Shown: piece by piece, positions 25,677 to 32,451 of the stretch
Position numbering within the stretch: position 1 is the stretch's first letter
Layout: every line of letters starts with the position of its first letter
Assembly (NCBI RefSeq): GCF_024181405.1
Contig: NZ_CP051302.1
Location: 868,001 to 932,000 of the forward strand
Length of the DNA: 64,000 nucleotides
Source of the DNA: Treponema denticola
Lineage (GTDB): Bacteria > Spirochaetota > Spirochaetia > Treponematales > Treponemataceae
Reading direction: 5' to 3'
Made by a program: the position numbers and the translations under genes
Notes under the pieces: generated by a model
What the model was told of the DNA's origin: nothing
Database searches by the model: none
The model's input: the letters and a program-made list of their open reading frames with translations, nothing else

Positions 25677-26833
25677 TAGTACACCGCCTTTATCGATATT
25701 TGTGCCGTTATCATTTTTGATATATCGTTGTAAAGCAGTGGATTTACAGGTAGACGAAAATCGAGTGTAAAGCCGTCTGCTTTTATGGTATAAAAAGGAC
25801 TGATTAAAAACGAGAAGGGAGTTATCATTGTAGGTTTTAATGGATTTACCGTTCCCATTAGATGGATTCCGCCTTCCATTTTTTTTGTTTCAAGATTTCC
25901 AATGCCTACATCAACGCTTAAACCGGTAAAAAAAGAATCTTTTAATAAAGGATCATTGATGCTTTTGGGAAGTAAAAAGATAGGAGATACAAAACAGGCT
26001 ATGTTTGACCTTATCAAATCTTTTTTTATTCTTGCCTCAAATGATGCATAGAAATTGGAGGTAAAGTCTTTAATATCAATATTTTCGATTTTTATTTCCG
26101 CTATACCTATCTCGGTAAAAAAGTCATAGCTGTCATCTGCCTGAAAAAGCATTGCAAGACCTGACCTGATTTTTGTTTTTATCACATTTTTTGGAAAAGA
26201 GGCTCCGGCAAAAAAATCAAAGGCAAAAAAGTCAACGGCTCCGCCCATTCTAAAATCCGATTTTATTTGAAGATTATCTCCCAATTTTTCATTCCACGTC
26301 AGGTATGTTCCAAGGTAAAAACCGGAAAAAAAGGCTCCGTAAATTCCAAATCCGGTTCCTTGTACAAAATTGCGCGGACGGAAAGCCGAAGCGGGATGAT
26401 AACGCCTAAATTCAGGATCAGGCATTTTTACTTTAAGGTGTTCCTGTAAAATGGAGTCTGAACCTAAGGTATCATATGTGCCGGTAAATATTGCAAGAGA
26501 AAGAGGGCGATTTTGTATTTTAGGAAAATTGAGGGAGGCTCCTAAAAAGCGGAAATTTCCATCGAAGTTCGGATCTTGAGCCTGAGAAAAAAAATCTATA
26601 AGCTTGTCAATATTTGCATCGATATTCATATCAAAGTAAAACTTATTAGACGGTTCCATCCTGAGTTTGAGCTGTATTAGAGAGTCGGCGGTTATATATG
26701 GTTTGGTAGTTAAGCCGTAAAAAGTATTGGTGTTTTCAAAATGAGGGACCGAAAATCCTTGGGAAAAAACAAGGGAGGTCTTTATTAAAAAGAAGAATAA
26801 TAAGAATTTTATTTTTTTGCTTTTGATACTCAT
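25676..26833 (-). CDS. Secreted, strand-rich protein, probable outer-membrane barrel
   Basis: The 385-residue protein has a signal peptide (MSIKSKKIKFLLFFFLIKTSLVFSQG, cleavage after FSQ near residue 25). The mature sequence repeats amphipathic strands (YFDMNIDANIDKLIDFF, FGIYGAFFSGFYLGTYLTW, MGGAVDFFAFDFFAGASF) typical of treponemal outer-membrane proteins, and ends ISIKAVY with a C-terminal aromatic. Neither it nor its partner at 24834 has a motif I can name. No promoter is obvious upstream; the divergent cheA operon starts 130 bases away. Confidence 0.6.
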   Translation of the reverse strand: MSIKSKKIKFLLFFFLIKTSLVFSQGFSVPHFENTNTFYGLTTKPYITADSLIQLKLRMEPSNKFYFDMNIDANIDKLIDFFSQAQDPNFDGNFRFLGASLNFPKIQNRPLSLAIFTGTYDTLGSDSILQEHLKVKMPDPEFRRYHPASAFRPRNFVQGTGFGIYGAFFSGFYLGTYLTWNEKLGDNLQIKSDFRMGGAVDFFAFDFFAGASFPKNVIKTKIRSGLAMLFQADDSYDFFTEIGIAEIKIENIDIKDFTSNFYASFEARIKKDLIRSNIACFVSPIFLLPKSINDPLLKDSFFTGLSVDVGIGNLETKKMEGGIHLMGTVNPLKPTMITPFSFLISPFYTIKADGFTLDFRLPVNPLLYNDISKMITAQISIKAVY

Positions 26834-26928
26834 ACCTGCATATTTTACAATAAATTTAAAAAAAAATCTAGTTAAGTTTAAAAAAAAGCTCTTATAAATA
26901 AAAAAACTAAAAAAAAGCAGTTTTCTTC

Positions 26929-26956
26929 TTGACTAATATTGTAAATAGTATAGAAT
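26929..26956 (+). promoter_or_regulatory. Candidate cheA promoter abutting the start codon
   Basis: TTGACT (26929-26934), a 16-base spacer and TAGAAT (26951-26956). The ATG at 26963 is only 6 bases past the -10 box, where transcription would be expected to begin, and no Shine-Dalgarno is visible. Confidence 0.5.
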
Positions 26957-26962
26957 ATATGT

Positions 26963-29380
26963 ATGAGTGATTATCTTGATATCAATAACGAAGAACTTTT
27001 AAAAGATTTTTTCAGTGAAGCTGAACAACAGGTCGAAATACTTGAAAGCAATGTTTTAGTTATAGAGCAAAATCCCGAGGATCGTAACTCCATTGATGAG
27101 ATATTCAGAGCTGCTCATACTTTAAAGGGCGGTTCTGCTACGGTAGAGATGTTGGAGTTGTCTAAATTTACTCACGCAATGGAAGATCTTCTTGATGAGA
27201 TTAGAAGCGGTTCAGTTAAAGTAACCGGAGAAACCGTAGATTTGCTGTTAAAATCCATAGATATAATTAAACTTATGTTGGATGCCAGAGCCTCAGGTTC
27301 CATATACTCGGATGATGTGTCCGGTATTGTAAATCAATTAAGATCATTTATTCCTGCAAAGGCAGAAAAAAAGAGCAGTAAGGCTTCGGCACCTAAGGCT
27401 TCTGTTCCTGCATCAGTTCCTCCTGTTTCTGCACCGAAAGTTCAGGCTTCGGCTTCAAATTTGGATATTAAAGATTATTTTTCAGAGTATGAAATTCTTG
27501 AGTTGGCAGAGACAATCCAAAAAGGTGAAGACTTATATGCCGTTATAGTAAAATTCGATGAATCCAATTTAATGAATTCCGTAGGCGGTATTCAGGTTTT
27601 TGCCGCCTTAAAAGATTACGGCAGCGTTTTAAAAACAGTTCCTGATTTTGATGCCTTATATGAAGACGAATTCCATGAAACGGTAATTTACTTTTTATCT
27701 TCAGCATCGGATAGCAAAATATTGGAAAAGGCAGCCTTTATAGGCGATGTTACTCTTTCTGCAAGTGCCGAAAGACTTGACATTAAGGATAAAACTCCTG
27801 AAAGTCCCAAACCTGCAAAGGCTGCTCCTGCACAGTCTGCTCCCGTAAAAGCTCCCGAAGCTAGCGTTTCTGAGGTAAAAGTTTCCGAAAAAACGGAAGA
27901 AAAACCTGTTGAAGATGCTAAAGAACAGCCTTCCAAACCTGAGAAAAAACAATCTCAAACAAGCCCGCAAGGAAGCGGCCATTCATCCGGTTCCATATTG
28001 CGTGTAGATGCAAACAGAATAGATTATCTTTTGAACTTGGTAAGTGAGACCGTTATAACTAAGGCCTCTTTAAATCAAAGCACTATTGAATTTGCAGAGC
28101 TCTACGATAAATTTCAAAACTCCAGTACAATTTATAAGGATAAAACTAGAAGGCTATTGGATAAGATGCCCGAATACCTCGAAAAAATTCAGCAAGGTTA
28201 TGATATCAACTCTATAAAGCAGGATGTTTTAAACGAATATTCAAGCCTCTTGGATGTTTTCGGCGATTTTGACTCTTTAATGAAGGCTGCTGTTACAAAG
28301 TTTAAGTCTTCATCTCAAAACTTGGGCCGTATTTCCGGCGAGCTTCAAGAAGGAGTTATGAAAATACGAATGGTTCCAATCAGTCAGATTTTCAGCCGCT
28401 TTCCCCGTGTGGTTCGAGACCTTTCAAGAGACTTAAATAAAAATGTTCAACTCGTAATTGAAGGTGAAGATACTGAACTCGATAAGTCGGTTGTTGAAGA
28501 CTTGCTCGATCCTATAATGCACTGTGTAAGAAACTCTCTTGATCATGGTGTTGAGTCTCCGGAGGTAAGAAAAGATCTTGGTAAGCCTGAGCAGGGAATC
28601 CTTCTTCTTAAAGCCAGTAACGAAGGCAATATGATTGTTATTGAAGTCGCCGATGACGGTCATGGAATTGATGTTGAAGCGGTAAAGCAAAAGGCTGTTG
28701 AAAGAGGAATTTTACACCCGAATAAAAGCCTTACCGATGTTGAGGCCTTCCAGTTGGTTTTTGCTCCCGGTTTTTCGACAAGTAAAACGATTTCGAGCGT
28801 ATCTGGCCGAGGTGTAGGTCTTGATGTAGTTAAGACTCATATAGAAAAATTAAACGGAACCGTTATGGTAGAATCCGAACCCAATGTCGGAACCCGTTTT
28901 ATTATAAAACTTCCCTTGACTCTGGCTATTATACAGGGGCTTTTGATCAGGGTAGGGGACGAAGTTTACTCGATTCCTATTACTTCGGTTATAGAAAGTC
29001 ACAGGGTAAAACCCGATGAAATTAACCGCATAGATAATTATGAAGTTTTTAATGTCCGTGATGAGGTATACAGCCTTTTAAGGCTTAACCGCCTGTTCGG
29101 TATTACATCGGCAGAAACCGATGATGACGGATATAATTATATAGTTGTTGTAGGAACCGAAGAAAAAAAAGTAGGTCTTATGGTAGACAGTCTTATTGGT
29201 GAAGAGGCTGTTGTAATAAAGCCCTTGAAGGATCAGTTTACTAATTCTCCGGGAATTGCCGGTGCTTCTATTTTAGGCGACGGCTCCGTTTCGTTGATTA
29301 TAGATGTTGCACAGCTGCTTGAGCTTGGCTTAAAGCAGGAAATGCAGGCTAGGGAGCGCCGCGAGGCTTCAATTTGGTAG
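26963..29380 (+). CDS. cheA: Chemotaxis histidine kinase CheA
   Basis: The kinase receives signals from chemoreceptor arrays and phosphorylates CheY. The 805-residue order is: P1 HPt domain with phospho-His 52 in AAHTLKGGSATVEML; a Pro/Ala/Ser linker; a P2 CheY-docking domain (about 165-265, LYAVIVKFDESNLMNSVGG); a second Pro/Lys/Ala/Glu-rich linker; and a P3 dimerisation domain starting ILRVDANRIDYLLNLVSE. The P4 kinase domain has N box DPIMHCVRNSLDHGVE and G boxes VADDGHGID and GVGLDVVKTHIEKLNG, and a P5 CheW-like domain follows. P3 is longer than in E. coli: about 90 extra residues lie between its helices, in keeping with the atypical spirochaete arrays. It is first in the cheA-cheW/R-cheX-cheY operon. 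Confidence 0.96.
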   Translation: MSDYLDINNEELLKDFFSEAEQQVEILESNVLVIEQNPEDRNSIDEIFRAAHTLKGGSATVEMLELSKFTHAMEDLLDEIRSGSVKVTGETVDLLLKSIDIIKLMLDARASGSIYSDDVSGIVNQLRSFIPAKAEKKSSKASAPKASVPASVPPVSAPKVQASASNLDIKDYFSEYEILELAETIQKGEDLYAVIVKFDESNLMNSVGGIQVFAALKDYGSVLKTVPDFDALYEDEFHETVIYFLSSASDSKILEKAAFIGDVTLSASAERLDIKDKTPESPKPAKAAPAQSAPVKAPEASVSEVKVSEKTEEKPVEDAKEQPSKPEKKQSQTSPQGSGHSSGSILRVDANRIDYLLNLVSETVITKASLNQSTIEFAELYDKFQNSSTIYKDKTRRLLDKMPEYLEKIQQGYDINSIKQDVLNEYSSLLDVFGDFDSLMKAAVTKFKSSSQNLGRISGELQEGVMKIRMVPISQIFSRFPRVVRDLSRDLNKNVQLVIEGEDTELDKSVVEDLLDPIMHCVRNSLDHGVESPEVRKDLGKPEQGILLLKASNEGNMIVIEVADDGHGIDVEAVKQKAVERGILHPNKSLTDVEAFQLVFAPGFSTSKTISSVSGRGVGLDVVKTHIEKLNGTVMVESEPNVGTRFIIKLPLTLAIIQGLLIRVGDEVYSIPITSVIESHRVKPDEINRIDNYEVFNVRDEVYSLLRLNRLFGITSAETDDDGYNYIVVVGTEEKKVGLMVDSLIGEEAVVIKPLKDQFTNSPGIAGASILGDGSVSLIIDVAQLLELGLKQEMQARERREASIW

Positions 29381-29396
29381 GTTAAGGAAAGACATT

Positions 29397-30731
29397 ATGG
29401 AAGAAATGAAAGAACTAAAGGTAAATACAGGCATAGGCATAGGAGATACTGATTCTCTACACGAGCAGATGATTGTTGTAGATTTTAAGATGGTAACATT
29501 TTCTCTTGCCGGTAAAGATTATGCAATAGACATTATGCGTGTTAAGGAAATAGCAAAGGCCGGAAATTTTACCTATGTACCCAATACTTCTCCCTTTGTT
29601 TTGGGAGTATACAACCTCCGCGGTGATATTATTCCGATAATAGATTTACGTATTTTCTTTAATATTCCTGTACCGGCCCGCAAAAAAAACCAGCCTGAAA
29701 GTATGGTTATCATAAATGTTCAAGATCAGACCTTCGGTGTTGTAGTTGACTTTATCGATAAGGTTGTGGGTGTATCCAGCAGTACAATTCAACCCCCTCA
29801 TCCTATCTTCGGCGATATAAATATTAAATATATTCACGGTGTTGTAGAAAACGGAGGCCATCTGTACATTCTTCTTGATGTCGATAAGATATTTGCTTCG
29901 CGTCAAAAAGAAGAAGTCAAGGAAGACTTGGCTCCTGTTGCTGCAAGTGTAGTAAAGGAACCTGTAAAGCTTCAAGGCAGCCAATCTTCAGAAAATCTGG
30001 ATATAAAATTTATAGGCGATACCTTATCTGCTATGGGTAAATTCTATATTTCTGCCGTTAATGAAGATTGGGTCAAGGAAAGGTATTTAGAGTGGAAGGA
30101 TATGCGTCCTTCAGGAAGCTTGCAAATTCAATCCGAAAAAGATGCCGGAGAATTTTTATCCTCTTTCTTGTCACCTTTTACAAAACGCTTTTGGAATGAG
30201 GCCTATATAAATGCCTATTATAAAATGCTTCCGGAGAATACTTCTTCCGTAATTAATGTTTGGTGTATAGGATGCGGGCAAGGATATGAAGCATACAGTC
30301 TTGCTGTTCTATTAAAAATGCGCTATCCTCGTGCTCATGTAAAGATTTATGCAAATGATTCAGATTTGTTGGCTATTTCGAATGCTCCCATGCTTTCGGT
30401 TCCCGATGATATTGCTTCCGGTATTTATGAGCCCTATATTACAAAGACTGCTTCCGGAAATTTGACATTTTCAAAAGAGATAAAAGATATGATTCTTTTT
30501 GAGTACCATGATTGTACTCATCAAAATGCCGTTCCCGATGTAGATATAATTGTTGCAAGGGATGTTTTATCTTTTATGAACCCAAATGTTCAGAGAACCC
30601 TGATAGAAGAATTTAGGGAAAAACTTAAGGATTCCGGACTTATAATTCTGGGTCATAATGAGGCAATGCCCAAGCAGGACGGCTGGCTGAGAAACAGCTC
30701 AGGTGATATTGTAATTTTTACAAAAGAATAA
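29397..30731 (+). CDS. CheW fused to a degenerate CheR-like domain
   Basis: Residues 25-165 are a CheW adaptor domain (VDFKMVTFSLAGKDYAIDIMRVKEIAKAGNFTYVPN, VLGVYNLRGDIIPIIDLR). After a linker, residues 205-444 resemble CheR methyltransferase: FLSSFLSPFTKRFWNE, VWCIGCGQGYEAYSLAVLL, IYANDSDLLAISNA, DIIVARDVLSFMNP and GLIILGHNEAMP. Key positions differ from active CheR: the SAM loop reads CGQGYE for CSTGEE, and the CRNV motif is ARDV. This fits the spirochaete CheW-CheR-like protein reported as a structural member of curved chemoreceptor arrays. The gene follows cheA by 16 bases. A second, free CheR is not in the window. Confidence 0.9.
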   Translation: MEEMKELKVNTGIGIGDTDSLHEQMIVVDFKMVTFSLAGKDYAIDIMRVKEIAKAGNFTYVPNTSPFVLGVYNLRGDIIPIIDLRIFFNIPVPARKKNQPESMVIINVQDQTFGVVVDFIDKVVGVSSSTIQPPHPIFGDINIKYIHGVVENGGHLYILLDVDKIFASRQKEEVKEDLAPVAASVVKEPVKLQGSQSSENLDIKFIGDTLSAMGKFYISAVNEDWVKERYLEWKDMRPSGSLQIQSEKDAGEFLSSFLSPFTKRFWNEAYINAYYKMLPENTSSVINVWCIGCGQGYEAYSLAVLLKMRYPRAHVKIYANDSDLLAISNAPMLSVPDDIASGIYEPYITKTASGNLTFSKEIKDMILFEYHDCTHQNAVPDVDIIVARDVLSFMNPNVQRTLIEEFREKLKDSGLIILGHNEAMPKQDGWLRNSSGDIVIFTKE

Positions 30732-30755
30732 ATATAAAAGGATAAGGAGAAATAA

Positions 30756-31220
30756 ATGCGTGTAGAGTATATTAATCCGTTTAGCGAAGCTGCTTACAAT
30801 ATCCTGTCACAAGTTTTAAGTGAGGATATAAAACGCGGTGACTTGTACCTAAAATCGACTTGTATGCCGGTTATGGGCGTCGCAGCTATTGTAGGTCTTG
30901 CCGGGGATGTTGAGGGCCGGGTCATCTTTGATATGACCTTGGATACGGCTTTAAAGATTGCCTCTGCAATGAATAACGAGGAATTGGCAGAATTTGATGA
31001 GCTTGCTCGCGCAACGATTACGGAATTGGCTAATCTTATTACGGCTCAGGCTGTAACAAAGCTTCATGATTTAGGATTTAAGTTTGACTTAACTCCTCCG
31101 GCTCTGTTTACGGGCGAAAACATGAAGATATCCAATAATGATATCGAAGCTTTAATTGTGCCGATGACGGCTCCGCAAGGTAGAGTAGAAATCAACGTTG
31201 CAATTCGTGACCGAGTATAA
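30756..31220 (+). CDS. cheX: CheY-P phosphatase CheX
   Basis: CheX removes phosphate from CheY-P. The 154-residue protein has the CheC/CheX/FliY phosphatase helix: DELARATITELANLITAQAVTKL, with the ExxN pair (Glu and Asn in ITELANLI) that acts on CheY. VVGLAGDVEGRVIFDMTLDTALKIASAM and VPMTAPQGRVEINVAI complete the family pattern. The ribosome site AAGGAG is 7 bases upstream; the gene follows cheW/R by 24 bases. Confidence 0.93.
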   Translation: MRVEYINPFSEAAYNILSQVLSEDIKRGDLYLKSTCMPVMGVAAIVGLAGDVEGRVIFDMTLDTALKIASAMNNEELAEFDELARATITELANLITAQAVTKLHDLGFKFDLTPPALFTGENMKISNNDIEALIVPMTAPQGRVEINVAIRDRV

Positions 31221-31241
31221 AAAAGTTAAAGGAGTTTTATT

Positions 31242-31682
31242 ATGATATCGAAACAGGACTTTCCCAATATTAACGAGAGGGCACCTGAAGGGAAAAAACC
31301 GGATGGAACGCCTTACAAGATTTTGGTTGTTGATGATTCTATATTTGTTACAAAGCAAATAGGACAGATATTGAATAGCGAGGGCTATGAAGTTGTTGCT
31401 ACAGCTGTTGATGGATTTGAGGGCGTTGAAAAATATAAAGAATTATGCCCCAATGTTGACCTTGTAACAATGGATATTACGATGCCGAAAATGGACGGTT
31501 TAACCGCCTTGGAACAGATAATGGCATTCGATAAAAATGCCAAGGTAGTTATGATAAGTGCTCTGGGAAAGGAGGAGCTTGTAAAAAAAGCTCTTTTACT
31601 TGGAGCCAAGAACTATATCGTAAAACCGCTTGACCGCAAAAAAGTTTTGGAGCGTGTCGCCGGTGTTCTAGGTATTTCCTAA
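31242..31682 (+). CDS. cheY: Chemotaxis response regulator CheY
   Basis: The 146-residue single-domain receiver acts on the flagellar switch. The acid pair is VVDDS (Asp 31, 32), the phospho-acceptor Asp 78 lies in DLVTMDITMPKMDGL, and the Thr/Ser and Lys residues are in VVMISALGKEE and YIVKPLDRKK. An N-terminal extension of about 22 residues (MISKQDFPNINERAPEGKKP) precedes the receiver; it is longer than in E. coli CheY. It is the last gene of the operon, ended by a strong terminator. Confidence 0.95.
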   Translation: MISKQDFPNINERAPEGKKPDGTPYKILVVDDSIFVTKQIGQILNSEGYEVVATAVDGFEGVEKYKELCPNVDLVTMDITMPKMDGLTALEQIMAFDKNAKVVMISALGKEELVKKALLLGAKNYIVKPLDRKKVLERVAGVLGIS

Positions 31683-31690
31683 TCTTATAA

Positions 31691-31728
31691 AAGAGGCTTA
31701 AATCCCATGGTTTAAGCCTCTTTTTTTA
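31691..31728. terminator. Bidirectional terminator for cheY and the convergent regulator gene
   Basis: AAGAGGCTTAAA and TTTAAGCCTCTT form a 12-bp stem followed on the plus strand by a T-run. The last codons and the stop of the convergent gene (31712) lie in the right arm, so the hairpin is part of that coding sequence. Confidence 0.85.
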
Positions 31729-32332
31729 GTTTTATAAGTCTGTAACGCTTGTTTGCTTTTAAAATAGTATATGTATTGCTAAAACTTTTTTTGAGAGATT
31801 TTTTTAAGTTGTAAACGTGATTATAGATGCTGTTTTGTTTTGAAGGAATTTTTTCTCCCCAAAAAATTGTGCTTATCTCTTCATCACTTAACCCTTTTTG
31901 TCTGTTTATAAGTAAGTGCTTTAGCAAGATTCCGGACTTTTTAGGCAGGCTGTAAATATAGTCCTTATTAAGATCCGGCCGTCTTTTACATTTTGAAAGA
32001 ATTATTTTGAGGATTTTTTCATTTCTTTTTATGCTTTCATGTATTCCTGAAGAGCTTACTATATTGATATTTTTTATATTATAGCAATCTTCATGAAAAT
32101 AAGTGCAAATTGTAATATCCTTGTATATCTTTTTTATCAATCGGGCTTCATTCAAACTATAATGGGCCAATTCTTTTGTTGCTACAATGATGGCATCCAA
32201 TTCGGGATCCAAATAATTACATATAAATTTACTGCCGTTTTCTGCAGCAATAGTTATAACTCCATGATTTTCCAGCTTTTCACACAAAAAGGCGAGAGTT
32301 TCTATTTTTCTATCAAAAACCAACACTTTCAT
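31712..32332 (-). CDS. Response-regulator-like protein with degenerate receiver and winged-helix DNA-binding domain
   Basis: Residues 1-110 resemble a receiver domain (MKVLVFDRKIETLAFLCEKLENHGVITIAAENG). Where the phospho-acceptor Asp would follow the third strand (DAIIVATKELAH) no Asp stands at the expected place, and the N-terminal acid pair is reduced to one Asp (FDRK). Residues 125-206 look like an OmpR/PhoB-type winged helix (KSGILLKHLLINRQKGLSDEEISTIFWG, SIYNHVYNLKKSLKKSF, YTILKANKRYRLI). It may thus be a phosphorylation-independent transcription factor. It is convergent with cheY and divergent from the SMC gene. No partner kinase is adjacent. Confidence 0.7.
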   Translation of the reverse strand: MKVLVFDRKIETLAFLCEKLENHGVITIAAENGSKFICNYLDPELDAIIVATKELAHYSLNEARLIKKIYKDITICTYFHEDCYNIKNINIVSSSGIHESIKRNEKILKIILSKCKRRPDLNKDYIYSLPKKSGILLKHLLINRQKGLSDEEISTIFWGEKIPSKQNSIYNHVYNLKKSLKKSFSNTYTILKANKRYRLIKLKKEA

Positions 32333-32387
32333 AACACCCCTTTTATCGGAAAAAATATCCTATCCCTTAAAAACTTTTCAATTCCTA

Positions 32388-32416
32388 ATGACAAACAAGC
32401 AAATAAATTGTATAAT
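32388..32416 (+). promoter_or_regulatory. Sigma-70-type promoter of the SMC gene
   Basis: ATGACA (32388-32393), 17 bases, and a perfect TATAAT (32411-32416), 36 bases before the ATG. Confidence 0.6.
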
Positions 32417-32451
32417 CTCTTATATGTACATGTTAAAAGGATGTTCGGGCT

